From contig NZ_JAFBBD010000007.1 of the NCBI RefSeq assembly GCF_016906995.1, positions 221,321 through 285,320 of the forward strand: a stretch of 64,000 bases of DNA, given 5' to 3'. Positions 44,201 to 52,370 of the stretch are shown piece after piece. Numbering within the stretch: position 1 is the stretch's first letter; every line of letters begins with the position of its first letter. Position numbers and translations under genes: made by a program. Source of the stretch: Spongiibacter marinus (GTDB taxonomy: Bacteria > Pseudomonadota > Gammaproteobacteria > Pseudomonadales > Spongiibacteraceae). Below the pieces are notes generated by a model. It saw only the letters and a list, made by a program, of their open reading frames with translations. It was not told the origin of the DNA and did not search any database.

Positions 44201-44760
44201 GTGACCAGGCATTGTCGCTGAGCATCGCGGCGGCCCGCACGCTCTACCATGTCATGGCATATAAAGATGAATACGAGGTTGCCCGCTTATTTACTAACGG
44301 GGAGTTTATGCGGCAATTGCGCGAGCAGTTCGAAGGGGATTTCACTTTGCAGTTTCATATGGCGCCGCCCCTGCTAAGTCGTGTAGACCCTAATACCGGC
44401 GAGCACAAAAAGCGCCGCTTGCCTGGCTGGTGTCTGCCGGCGTTTAAACTACTCGCCGCGGCCAAGGGCCTGCGAGGAAGTCGCTGGGATATTTTTTCCT
44501 ACACGGCGGAGCGGCGCATGGAGCGAGAATTATGCGAGCAATTTCTCGCAGATCTCGCCGACATCGCCGCGCAGTTAACGTTCGAAAACAGAGGCTACGC
44601 GCTAGAGCTGGTAAGCAGCCTGGACAAGGTGCGGGGCTTTGGTCATGTGAAGCAGGCGAACGCTCAACGCTATGCAGCCGCTCGCCGCAGCCTGTTGGCA
44701 AAATTTAATGGCGATGCGTTGCCCTTTGTCGAACTGGCTAGCGCCACGAGCCAAACATAA
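41281..44760 (+). CDS. Fused indolepyruvate:ferredoxin oxidoreductase family protein
   Basis: A 1159-residue protein of the fused alpha/gamma type. Residues 1-400 are the pyrimidine-binding and transketolase-like part (GFISGYRGSPLGTLDQ). The thiamine-diphosphate region has CSGCPHNTSTQVPEGS and LLYNDAVAMTGGQPVDGQ. A Cys-rich stretch (CEGCGDCAKKSNC; CNKDYSCVKGFC) probably binds [4Fe-4S]. The final gamma-type domain reads ITGIGGTGVLTV-like (VVTGIGGTGVLTVTAVLAMA). It should oxidatively decarboxylate an aryl- or branched 2-oxoacid to the acyl-CoA with ferredoxin as acceptor. An amino-acid dehydrogenase follows after 13 bp, which could supply the oxoacid. The exact substrate is unknown. Confidence 0.93.
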   Translation: MALRKVSLADKYALDTTRAYLTGIEALVRLPILQHQRDQERGLNTAGFISGYRGSPLGTLDQTLWQAQDYLDRHHIKFVPGINEDLAATAVWGSQQLGLNGHAKYDGVFGMWYGKGPGVDRSMDVIKHANAAGTSQYGGVLAVAGDDHAAKSSTLPHQSEHMFIGASIPVLAPANVQEVLDLGVFGWELSRYCGSWVALKAITENMDSAISAEIDPHRINIVLPEDFVLPADGVHLRWPDTPLDQERRLNKYKIYAARAFALANHINRIVIDSPKPRLGIITSGKAYLDVMQALEDLGIDHDSAAAIGLRVYKVGMPWPLEPVLTHEFASGLEEILVVEEKRSIIEDQLTGQLYNWAVDKRPRVIGEFDEHGADLLPNVSELTPAMVARAIAARIRRFYQSEDIEKRLSFYQQKEQSLASKRNKIDRKPHYCSGCPHNTSTQVPEGSIAMGGIGCHYMSTFMESRPAQTFTQMGGEGVTWIGQAAFTDTEHVFQNLGDGTYFHSGILAIRQAIAAGVNITYKLLYNDAVAMTGGQPVDGQLSVEQIILQLRGEGVERIALVSDQPEKHTLAETEGLSIHHRDAVLPVQEMLRRVKGCSVLIYEQTCAAEKRRRRKRGLMDDPNRRVVINQAVCEGCGDCAKKSNCLSVVPVETELGRKREIDQSACNKDYSCVKGFCPSFVSVIGGRLRQSTATAEDDFAALPEPTAHSLEQPWNIVVTGIGGTGVLTVTAVLAMAAHIEGKGCATMNQTGLAQKFGPVVSHLRIARRQDDINAVRIPAGDADLLLGCDLVVSASDEAMAKVNIERSHAVINDSEAPTSASIFDPDAAFPAREMKQIIEEEVGAGKVHFIESTVMATHLMGDAVASNFFMLGYAFQRGLIPVSSEAVDAAIELNDVAVEFNQRAFRWGRRAAIDELAVRRASGLAAEHWQPLSGLDEIVEHRYGQLCDYQNARYAQRYRDAITQLADSERAVVGDQALSLSIAAARTLYHVMAYKDEYEVARLFTNGEFMRQLREQFEGDFTLQFHMAPPLLSRVDPNTGEHKKRRLPGWCLPAFKLLAAAKGLRGSRWDIFSYTAERRMERELCEQFLADLADIAAQLTFENRGYALELVSSLDKVRGFGHVKQANAQRYAAARRSLLAKFNGDALPFVELASATSQT

Positions 44761-44773
44761 AAAGGTGTCGTTT

Positions 44774-45847
44774 ATGGCAGTGTTTAGCGCCCCCTCTTTT
44801 GATCAACACGAGCTTGTCGCGTTCTGCGAAGACCGCTCCACGGGCTTGCGGGCAATTATTGCTGTGCACAGCAGCCAGCTTGGGCCGGCGGTGGGCGGTT
44901 TGCGAATGTACCCCTACGCGGACGATGCGGCGGCGCTTGACGATGTGCTGCGGCTGTCGCGTGGTATGACCTATAAATCTGCGCTTGCCGGGCTACCAAT
45001 AGGTGGTGGCAAAGCGGTGATTATTGGTGACCCCTCGCGCGAAAAAAATGCCGCGCTACTTGAGGCAATGGCCGGTTTTATTGATAGTTTGGGCGGCCGC
45101 TATGTCACGGCTGAAGACTCCGGCACCACGGTGGCCGACATGGCGCAAATAGCCAAACACACCTGCTATGTTTCCGGGCTCGACAGCCACGGTGGCGGTG
45201 ACCCGTCGCCATACACCGCTTACGGTGTTTACTGTGGTTTGCGCGCGGCACTGCAACAGCAACGCGGCAGCGATAACCTCGATGGTGTGAGGGTGGCAAT
45301 TCAGGGAGCGGGGGCCGTTGGCAGCCACCTCGCGAGGCGGTTAATCGAAGACGGTGCAACCGTACTGGTTGCCGATGTGAACCCGACATTACTGACACCC
45401 CTGCAGGTACTTGGGGCAGAGGTGGTCGAGCCAGCGAGCATATTGAGTCAGCCGGTGGATGTTTTGGCGCCCTGCGCAATGGGGGCCGTGCTAAATGCGG
45501 AAACAGTGCAACAGGTGAGGGCGTCGATCATTGCCGGTGCCGCCAATAACCAACTGGCTACACCGGCTCAGGCGCAGCAGCTTGCCGATCGCGGTGTCTT
45601 ATACGTGCCGGACTTTGTTATTAATGCCGGGGGTATTATTGCGGTCTATCATCAGCGCCAGCACGGCGGGGCGCTGTCAGCCGATGCTGAGTCGACACTG
45701 TTGCAGCATGTCGAGGGCATTGGCGACAAGCTGGGGCTGATCTTCAAGCGGGCAGCCCAGCAATTGTGCCCGCCCCATGTGGTGGCCGAAGCGATGGCTG
45801 AAGAGGTATTGTTGGCACAGGGTAGGCAAGCCGCAACAGAAAACTGA
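44774..45847 (+). CDS. Leu/Phe/Val-type amino-acid dehydrogenase
   Basis: A 357-residue member of the Glu/Leu/Phe/Val dehydrogenase superfamily. The substrate-binding glycine loop GPAVGGLRMYPY and the lysine segment KSALAGLPIGGGKAVI include the two conserved lysines. The NAD site is VAIQGAGAVGSHLARRL, with an Asp after the second strand (LVADVN). It oxidatively deaminates a branched or aromatic amino acid to the 2-oxoacid. The frame is open upstream into the preceding gene; AAAGGTG before the ATG at 44774 and the family N-terminus give the start. It lies between an indolepyruvate-type oxidoreductase and a DAHP synthase, hinting at aromatic amino acids, but Leu is equally possible. Confidence 0.92.
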   Translation: MAVFSAPSFDQHELVAFCEDRSTGLRAIIAVHSSQLGPAVGGLRMYPYADDAAALDDVLRLSRGMTYKSALAGLPIGGGKAVIIGDPSREKNAALLEAMAGFIDSLGGRYVTAEDSGTTVADMAQIAKHTCYVSGLDSHGGGDPSPYTAYGVYCGLRAALQQQRGSDNLDGVRVAIQGAGAVGSHLARRLIEDGATVLVADVNPTLLTPLQVLGAEVVEPASILSQPVDVLAPCAMGAVLNAETVQQVRASIIAGAANNQLATPAQAQQLADRGVLYVPDFVINAGGIIAVYHQRQHGGALSADAESTLLQHVEGIGDKLGLIFKRAAQQLCPPHVVAEAMAEEVLLAQGRQAATEN

Positions 45848-45859
45848 AGGAGGGAATAG

Positions 45860-47209
45860 GTGACAACGTGGAGCCGAGATAGCTGGAGAAATAAGACCGC
45901 CTTGCAACAGCCGAGGTATGGCGACGCTGCGGCGCTAAGCGCAGTGGAGCAAAGTCTGGCCGCAATGCCGCCATTGGTGTTTGCCGCTGAGGCCCGCGCC
46001 TTACACAGCCAGTTGGCCGAGGTTGCCGAGGGGCGAGCGTTTTTACTTCAGGGCGGCGACTGCGCCGAAAGTTTTGGCGACTTTTCGGCGAACAATATCC
46101 GCGATACCTTCAAAGTGTTGATGCAGATGGCCATCGTGCTTACCTATGCGGGGCGTTTACCCGTGGTGAAAGTTGGCCGCATGGCGGGGCAGTTTGCCAA
46201 ACCGCGCTCGGCAGAAACAGAAGAGCGCGACGCCGTGGTGCTTCCCAGTTATCGCGGTGACATCATCAACTCCCCCGAGTTTGATGCGGCGGCCCGCACG
46301 CCCGACCCGCAGCGCATGTTGCAAGCCTATCACCAGTCCACCTCCACGTTGAATTTGCTGCGGGCTTTTGCCACCGGCGGCTTGGCTGATTTGCACCAGG
46401 TTAACCAGTGGAACCTCAGCTTCTTGGATGGCAACCCTCTGCGCGAGCGCTATCAGGCCTTGGCGCACAGCATCCAAGATGCACTGGCGTTCATGGAGGT
46501 GTGTGGCATCAATAGCGACAACACCCCCACGCTACGTGAAACGCAGCTGTATACCTCCCATGAAGCGTTGCTTCTCAATTATGAGGAGGCCCTGACTCGC
46601 CAGGACCATTTAACCAGCGACTTCTACGATTGCTCGGCACATATGTTGTGGATCGGTGAGCGCACTCGTCAGCTCGATGGCGCTCATATCGAGTTCTTTC
46701 GCGGCCTTAAAAACCCGGTTGGCGTAAAGGTTGGCCCGTCGATGACAGGCAACGAGTTGATCGCTTTAATTGATGCTTTGAACCCAGACAATATTCCCGG
46801 TCGTCTAACCCTGATTACCCGCATGGGCGCCGACGTGCTGGCTGAGCGCCTTCCGGCACTGGCGCGGCGAGTGCAGCAAGAGGGACGCAGCGTTGTGTGG
46901 TCCTGTGACCCCATGCACGGCAATACCGTGAAGGCGGGTAATGGCTACAAAACACGCTCTTTTGATCGCATTCTGGAAGAAATTCGCCACTTCTTTGCCG
47001 TGTTGCGCAGCGAGCAGCAGCACCCCGGTGGCATTCATTTGGAGATGACTGGCCAGCATGTGACCGAGTGCACTGGCGGGGCGTACCGGCTGTCCGAGTC
47101 GGACCTGGACAAGTGTTACCAAACTCAGTGTGATCCGCGTTTAAACGCCGACCAAGTGCTGGAACTTGCCTTTTGCGTGGCGGATTTCCTGCGCGACGAC
47201 GGCCGTTAA
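45860..47209 (+). CDS. Class II 3-deoxy-7-phosphoheptulonate (DAHP) synthase
   Basis: A 449-residue class II DAHP synthase, which joins phosphoenolpyruvate and erythrose 4-phosphate in the first step of the shikimate pathway. Class II marks are [49 protein letters not shown] and the metal/substrate segment SCDPMHGNT, with the later metal ligand in [12 protein letters not shown]. The start is GTG at 45860 with a near-perfect GAAGGAGG site 7 nt before. It follows the amino-acid dehydrogenase by 12 bp, so it belongs to that row. Bacteria with class II enzymes often use them in secondary or aromatic metabolism as well as in biosynthesis. Confidence 0.95.
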   Translation: MTTWSRDSWRNKTALQQPRYGDAAALSAVEQSLAAMPPLVFAAEARALHSQLAEVAEGRAFLLQGGDCAESFGDFSANNIRDTFKVLMQMAIVLTYAGRLPVVKVGRMAGQFAKPRSAETEERDAVVLPSYRGDIINSPEFDAAARTPDPQRMLQAYHQSTSTLNLLRAFATGGLADLHQVNQWNLSFLDGNPLRERYQALAHSIQDALAFMEVCGINSDNTPTLRETQLYTSHEALLLNYEEALTRQDHLTSDFYDCSAHMLWIGERTRQLDGAHIEFFRGLKNPVGVKVGPSMTGNELIALIDALNPDNIPGRLTLITRMGADVLAERLPALARRVQQEGRSVVWSCDPMHGNTVKAGNGYKTRSFDRILEEIRHFFAVLRSEQQHPGGIHLEMTGQHVTECTGGAYRLSESDLDKCYQTQCDPRLNADQVLELAFCVADFLRDDGR

Positions 47210-47234
47210 CGTCGAGGGCCAAAACGGCCGGGGT

Positions 47235-47711
47235 TCACAGCTGGGTTTCCAGCGGGAGCTCGGTCGTGTTTTTGATTTCGGTTACCGCGATGTGTGAGTG
47301 CGTTTCGCCGATCATTGGCAGGCTCAGTAGGCGCTCGCGTACGAAACTTTCGTAGTGGCGAATATCGCGGGTGATAATCTTCAACATATAATCCCACACG
47401 CCGGTCATCGTGTAGCATTCGACGACTTCGGGAAAGTCGCTCACCGACGATTCAAATTCTTCAAGTTGCTGCCGCCCGGTAATGCTCAGGTTTACGGTGG
47501 TAAAAACCACTAATTCCATACCCAGTTTTTCGCGGTCGAGGATGGCGACTTTTTTACGCACGATACCGGCTTGCTCTATCCGGTTGATCCGCCGCCAGCA
47601 GGGCGACTGGGACATGTTGAGGGTTTCGGCAATCTCACTGGATGTCTTGCTGGCGTCGCGCTGAAGAATACGCAGGATGGTGATATCTTGTTTGGCGAGT
47701 TCTGTTGGCAT
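47235..47711 (-). CDS. Lrp/AsnC-family transcriptional regulator
   Basis: A 158-residue regulator: an N-terminal helix-turn-helix (DITILRILQRDASKTSSEIAE then LNMSQSPCWRRINRIEQAGIV) and a C-terminal RAM ligand domain (VVECYTMTGVWDYMLKIITRD). Family members form octamers and sense amino acids. The frame opens six codons earlier, but GGAGG 7 nt before the ATG at 47711 decides the start. It converges with the amino-acid dehydrogenase / DAHP synthase row (26 bp between stops), so it may sense the amino acid those genes handle; that is inference from position. Confidence 0.93.
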   Translation of the reverse strand: MPTELAKQDITILRILQRDASKTSSEIAETLNMSQSPCWRRINRIEQAGIVRKKVAILDREKLGMELVVFTTVNLSITGRQQLEEFESSVSDFPEVVECYTMTGVWDYMLKIITRDIRHYESFVRERLLSLPMIGETHSHIAVTEIKNTTELPLETQL

Positions 47712-47891
47712 TCGCGCCCTCCAATGCATAAATAAGATAAGGCTTTATCGCTTTGCGTCTAACTATAGTCGCCGTTGTGGAGTTGTGCGCAATGCGATTT
47801 GTGCGCAGCGCGGCGGGGCGCTATGCTTTTGCACAGAACACTACTCCACACAACACAAGGTCTGTTCTCCGCCCACTAACTGGAATGCCCT

Positions 47892-48530
47892 ATGGTCGCT
47901 AAGCGCTTATTTCTTGTCATTGCTGCACTGGTTCTTGTCGCCTGTGAATCCACCTACTACAACGCCATGGAAAAGGTGGGGATCCACAAGCGAGACATTT
48001 TGGTTGATCGCGTGGAAGAGGCAACGGAATCGCAGCGCGAGGCACAGGAGCAATTCCGCGACGCCTTGGGTGAGTTTCGCTCGGTGGTGAGTTTTGACGG
48101 CGGCGACTTAGAAAAACTTTACGATCGTCTCAATGCCAGCTTTGAAGACAGTCGCGCGGCAGCGGACGACATCCGCGACCGTATCGACGCAGTGGAAAGC
48201 GTGGCTGAGGCCCTGTTTGAGGAGTGGGAGGACGAGCTCTCGCTGTACAGTAATGCGCGCCTGCGCGATGACAGTGCAGCCAAACTCCGCGACACAAAAA
48301 ATCGCTACAACCGTCTGCGCAAAAGTCTGCGGCGCTCAGAGAAAAGCTTGGCGCCCGTATTGGATAACCTGCAAGACAATGTGCTGTATTTGAAGCACAA
48401 CCTCAATGCTTCGGCGATCTCAGCCATCAAGGGTGAATTGGCCACCATCGACCGCGATGTCACCGCATTAATTGCAACCATGGAGGCTGCTATCGCCGAG
48501 TCGGAAGGGTTTATCGCGCAATTGCGGTAG
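47892..48530 (+). CDS. DUF2959 lipoprotein
   Basis: A 212-residue lipoprotein with signal peptide ending LVLVAC (Cys18). The mature part is almost entirely helical and charged, with coiled-coil character (RVEEATESQREAQEQFRDAL; RNRYNRLRKSLRRSEKSL-like) and the conserved DUF2959 opening STYYNAMEKVGIHKRDILVDRVEE. The family is widespread in marine gammaproteobacteria, with no established function; a periplasmic envelope role is likely. It is a single gene divergent from the Lrp regulator. Confidence 0.88.
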   Translation: MVAKRLFLVIAALVLVACESTYYNAMEKVGIHKRDILVDRVEEATESQREAQEQFRDALGEFRSVVSFDGGDLEKLYDRLNASFEDSRAAADDIRDRIDAVESVAEALFEEWEDELSLYSNARLRDDSAAKLRDTKNRYNRLRKSLRRSEKSLAPVLDNLQDNVLYLKHNLNASAISAIKGELATIDRDVTALIATMEAAIAESEGFIAQLR

Positions 48531-48651
48531 TGGCAGCCCGGTCTGTGCCTGTCCGAATAACTAAATGATGTGTCCTTCGCAGACATTGGGTGAAGGACTA
48601 GCGGCCCCTAAGCTTGGCGGTAGTTCATAAAAGAAATAACAGGTAACGCCT

Positions 48652-50196
48652 ATGCCATCTGCTGCACCGTCGCTCGCGCCATCGAGCGGTTCCTCTGCAA
48701 CACGTCACAGTTATGCCATCGTCGGCACCGGATTTGCCGGCCTGGGTATGGCGATAGAGTTGAAAAAAAAGGGACGGGAAGACTTCATCATCCTTGAGCG
48801 TGCCGAGGATGTCGGTGGTACCTGGCGAGATAATCACTACCCCGGCGCCGCCTGCGATGTGCCTTCTCATCTGTACTCTTTTTCATTCGAACCCAACTGT
48901 GACTGGTCGCGGGTATATCCCACCCAGCCAGAGTTAAAGCGCTACCTGCGGGAGGTGGCGGAAAAGTGGGATTTGCTGCCTCATATTCGGTTTGGCCACC
49001 AACTCAACGCTGCCCATTACTGTGAGCACAGCCAGCGCTGGCAGCTGGAGACCACAGGCGGGAATTACAATGTCGGCATGCTGATCAGCGGCAACGGTGG
49101 ATTGGCCGAGCCGCGCCTGCCGGATATTCCGGGGGTGGAGCGCTTTGCCGGAAAGTGCTTTCACTCAGCCAACTGGGATCACAGCTACGACCTGCGCGGT
49201 AAACGCGTGGCGGTGATTGGCACCGGCGCGTCGGCCATCCAATTTGTACCTGAAATTGCCGACCAGCCCGCGCAACTCGATGTTTACCAACGTACACCGA
49301 ACTGGATTATTCCCCGCAAAGACCGGCCATACAGTGAGTTGGAAAAGGCAGCCTTTCGCTACTTACCCGGCGTACGCCTGGCGCTGCGCAGCAAGATTTA
49401 CTGCCACAACGAAACCCGCATACTGGGAATGGTGCTGCACCCCTCGCTAATGAAACTGTATGAGCGCATGGCACTGCAGCACATACGTAGTCAGGTAAAA
49501 AGCCCGGCGCTACGCGAGCGAGTCACGCCAAGCTATCCGGTGGGTTGTAAGCGTGTGCTGATTTCCAATGACTGGTACCCCGCCCTGCAGCGGCCGAATG
49601 TCAGCTTGTTGAGCGATGGCATACAAGAGATTCGCGAGCACAGTATCGTCGATGCCAACGGCACCGAGCGCGAGGTGGACTGTATTATTTTCGGCACGGG
49701 CTTCTATGCCACCGAAAACCCCATTGCCCAGATCATTCACGGTCGCGGGGGCCAGTCTCTGGCAGAGGCATGGCGCGATGGCGAAGAGGCGTATTTGGGC
49801 ACAACGGTTAACGGCTTTCCCAACCTGATGTTGATCGTTGGCCCGAACGTAACCCTGGGGCATAGCTCCATGGTGTACATGATCGAAACGCAAATACAGG
49901 CGATCAGCCGGCTGTTAGACGAATGCGAGCAGCGCCATTGTGTGGAAGTTGAAGTGCGTGAGGCGGTGCAGAAGCAGTTTAACCGCGCGCTGCACAAACG
50001 GCTTGATACCTCAATATGGGCCACGGGCTGCGACAGCTGGTATAAGCACCGCAGCGGCAAAATCACTCAGCTGTGGCCGGATTTCACCTTTCGTTTTCGG
50101 GCGATGCACCGGCGTTTTACGCCTGATGACTACCAGTTCAGCCCCGCCAGCGCAGCGCATATGGCAGAAAGCCATGCGTCGCCATCGATCAATTAG
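48652..50196 (+). CDS. Flavin-containing (Baeyer-Villiger-type) monooxygenase
   Basis: A 514-residue class B flavoprotein monooxygenase. The FAD fold is GTGFAGLGMA (residues 25-34) with DVGGTWRDNHYPGAACDVPSH after it. The Baeyer-Villiger fingerprint FxGxxxHxxxW is FAGKCFHSANW at 165-175, and the NADPH fold is VIGTGASAIQF (188-198). It should insert oxygen next to a carbonyl, turning a ketone into an ester or lactone, with NADPH and O2. It is slightly shorter than cyclohexanone monooxygenase. The next gene, 14 bp on, is an alpha/beta hydrolase that could open the ester formed. The natural ketone is unknown; steroid or terpene ketones fit the window. Confidence 0.93.
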   Translation: MPSAAPSLAPSSGSSATRHSYAIVGTGFAGLGMAIELKKKGREDFIILERAEDVGGTWRDNHYPGAACDVPSHLYSFSFEPNCDWSRVYPTQPELKRYLREVAEKWDLLPHIRFGHQLNAAHYCEHSQRWQLETTGGNYNVGMLISGNGGLAEPRLPDIPGVERFAGKCFHSANWDHSYDLRGKRVAVIGTGASAIQFVPEIADQPAQLDVYQRTPNWIIPRKDRPYSELEKAAFRYLPGVRLALRSKIYCHNETRILGMVLHPSLMKLYERMALQHIRSQVKSPALRERVTPSYPVGCKRVLISNDWYPALQRPNVSLLSDGIQEIREHSIVDANGTEREVDCIIFGTGFYATENPIAQIIHGRGGQSLAEAWRDGEEAYLGTTVNGFPNLMLIVGPNVTLGHSSMVYMIETQIQAISRLLDECEQRHCVEVEVREAVQKQFNRALHKRLDTSIWATGCDSWYKHRSGKITQLWPDFTFRFRAMHRRFTPDDYQFSPASAAHMAESHASPSIN

Positions 50197-50210
50197 CCGG
50201 GGAGCATGCG

Positions 50211-51080
50211 ATGTTAAGTGATCACTTGGCGCGTGCAGCGCTGGCTGCTGACCGCTGGCGCTGTGGCCTGCGAGCAAAGTTTTGCATGGTGGGCGAACAG
50301 CCCTGGCACTATCTTGAAGGTGGCGTGGGGAAGCGCGACACGATTGTATTGCTGCATGGCTTTGGCGCCGACAAAGATAACTGGACGCGTTTCGCCGGTC
50401 GGCTGCGCGCAAATTACCACGTAATTGCCGTGGACCTGCCGGGCTTTGGTGAAAACCCCTGCCGACAGGACTTGGACTACAGTATGGCTGCCCAGGCAGA
50501 GCGATTGAGAGGACTCTTGTCAGCGCTCGGCGTCGGTCGCTGCCACATGGCAGGTAGCTCAATGGGCGGCCACTTAACGGCGGTATATGCCCAGCGCTAT
50601 CCACAGCAGTTGCGCAGTATTTGCTTGTTTAATAATGGCGGTATTCAAGCGCCTGAACGCTGCGATATGGAGCGTGACCTGGAGAAAGGGGTAAACCCCT
50701 TGCTGGTGTCGTCGGAGTCAGACTTTGATCGACTCTTAGCCCTCGTGTGTGAGAAACAGCCTTTTCTCCCCAGGTTGGTTCGCAACTATATGGCCAGAGC
50801 GGCGATGGCGCGCCGAGAATGTATAGCCGCTATTTTCCGTCAGTACCAACAGGAAATATACGGTGGGCTAGATGCTGTACTGCCTGCCTTGTCTTTGCCC
50901 GCACTGGTAATCTGGGGGCGTCAGGACAGGGTGCTCGACGTCAGTAGCGTGGAGGTGATGCGACCCATGTTGCCCCACGCGAGCGTTACCATTATGGAAC
51001 AGACGGGTCACTTGCCGATGCTGGAGCGCCCCGCCGCCAGTGCCAAGTGCTACCAGCAGTTTCTCTCCTCACTGGCCTAG
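50211..51080 (+). CDS. Alpha/beta hydrolase
   Basis: A 289-residue alpha/beta-hydrolase-fold enzyme. The oxyanion HG motif is LLHGFGADKDNW (residues 47-58), the nucleophile elbow GSSMGG puts Ser117 in place, and the acid and base are Asp239 (GRQDR) and His267 (TGHLPM). It is cytosolic with no signal peptide. It probably hydrolyses an ester or lactone made by the preceding Baeyer-Villiger-type enzyme, as in known two-gene modules for cyclic ketones. Its stop overlaps the convergent AraC gene by 4 nt. Confidence 0.92.
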   Translation: MLSDHLARAALAADRWRCGLRAKFCMVGEQPWHYLEGGVGKRDTIVLLHGFGADKDNWTRFAGRLRANYHVIAVDLPGFGENPCRQDLDYSMAAQAERLRGLLSALGVGRCHMAGSSMGGHLTAVYAQRYPQQLRSICLFNNGGIQAPERCDMERDLEKGVNPLLVSSESDFDRLLALVCEKQPFLPRLVRNYMARAAMARRECIAAIFRQYQQEIYGGLDAVLPALSLPALVIWGRQDRVLDVSSVEVMRPMLPHASVTIMEQTGHLPMLERPAASAKCYQQFLSSLA

Positions 51081-52099
51081 CGGCGTTGGTGAGTCTTGCG
51101 AAAGGCGCCGGGGGTATTGCCGGTCATACGTTTGAAAGCCTGCGAGAAGCTAGAGGCATCAGCGTAGGATAATCGCTCGGCGATCTGTTCAATACTCAAG
51201 GGCGTGCTGCGCAGTAGCTCTTCCGCCAGTGTGAGACGGATCTCGTCGCTGAGTTGGCGAAATGAACTGCCTTCGGCATCGAGTTTGCGGCGCAGGGTGC
51301 GGGAGGTCATGTGCAGGCTGCTTGCCACCGCCTCCATGTCCATCTCCATGGGGCGCTGACGCAACAGCAATTCCCTCACTTTTCCCGAAAGGCCGCGGCG
51401 GGCACTGCGGCTGGCGAGCAGCTCGCCACATTGTTTTGCCAGTAGATTCGCGGTGTTTTCATTGCCGACGGTGCGCGGGATATCCAATAAGGAGTTGGGA
51501 AATTCCAGGGCATTGTATTCGGCATTAAATTCAACCGGCCCACCGAAGCTGTCGTGGTAGCGCTCGGCATACGACGGGCGCGGGTGACGGAAGCACACCC
51601 TGTCGGGTTGAAAATCACTGCCCAGCAGCTCGCGCATAATTACCGCGGCGGCGGCCATTTCGCGCTCCAGGCAGAACAGGCGAACATCTTCTGGCACATC
51701 GCTGTCGTCAAAGATAATGCACGTTTTATCGCCGCGCGTTGCAATGGTAAAGCCTGCAAAAACGAAGGTAAGCTCCTGATAGTTACGCGCCAATTCAATG
51801 GCTTTTCTCGGCGTGGGGCTGCTGGCGATGGCAAAGCCCCATATGCCGTAGGCAGACAGTTGGTAGCGCTGCCCAGCGGTCAGGCCCAAGCCTTCGATGG
51901 GCGGCAGTGCTCCAAGCAGGTTGCGGATAACGGCAAGTTCACTCTGGGCTTCAACCACTGTTTCAGGGTTGTTGAGGTGGGTTTGGCTCAGACCGCTATT
52001 GTGAAGCAGGGCGTGTATGGGGGCGCCTAGCTCTTCTCCCAACGACACCAGAATTTGCGCGCTCATTACACTGCGGCAGAAGTCCCAGTTTTGCATCAC
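51077..52099 (-). CDS. AraC-family transcriptional regulator
   Basis: A 340-residue regulator with the PF12625-like N-terminal ligand domain (LTAGQRYQLSAYGIWGFAIASSP) and C-terminal AraC helix-turn-helices (MEAVASSLHMTSRTLRRKLD and IEQIAERLSYADASSFSQAFKR). It is transcribed away from the TonB-dependent receptor across 271 bp and towards the hydrolase gene. Regulators of this group often control a neighbouring catabolic module, here plausibly the monooxygenase, hydrolase and receptor. The ligand is unknown. Confidence 0.92.
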   Translation of the reverse strand: MMQNWDFCRSVMSAQILVSLGEELGAPIHALLHNSGLSQTHLNNPETVVEAQSELAVIRNLLGALPPIEGLGLTAGQRYQLSAYGIWGFAIASSPTPRKAIELARNYQELTFVFAGFTIATRGDKTCIIFDDSDVPEDVRLFCLEREMAAAAVIMRELLGSDFQPDRVCFRHPRPSYAERYHDSFGGPVEFNAEYNALEFPNSLLDIPRTVGNENTANLLAKQCGELLASRSARRGLSGKVRELLLRQRPMEMDMEAVASSLHMTSRTLRRKLDAEGSSFRQLSDEIRLTLAEELLRSTPLSIEQIAERLSYADASSFSQAFKRMTGNTPGAFRKTHQRR

Positions 52100-52370
52100 T
52101 TAACCCATCTGTTGTTATGTCCGAAATTATAAATTGAGTATCGCTAATCGTTCTCGTTTGTGCAACGGCATTGCCCCGCAGAGGTGCAGAACCTGGTGCT
52201 CAATTTGATAAATATGTCCGAGGATTGGGATAAATGTCCGAAAATATCAATTATTTGTGCTGTAGACTTTCGTCACTGCCGTTGGGCGATGTCCTTAACA
52301 AGCATCGCCAATGACGGCATCTGATAATAAGCAATAACCGGCGCACAGCCGGATGAGTAAGGAGTGGTTC

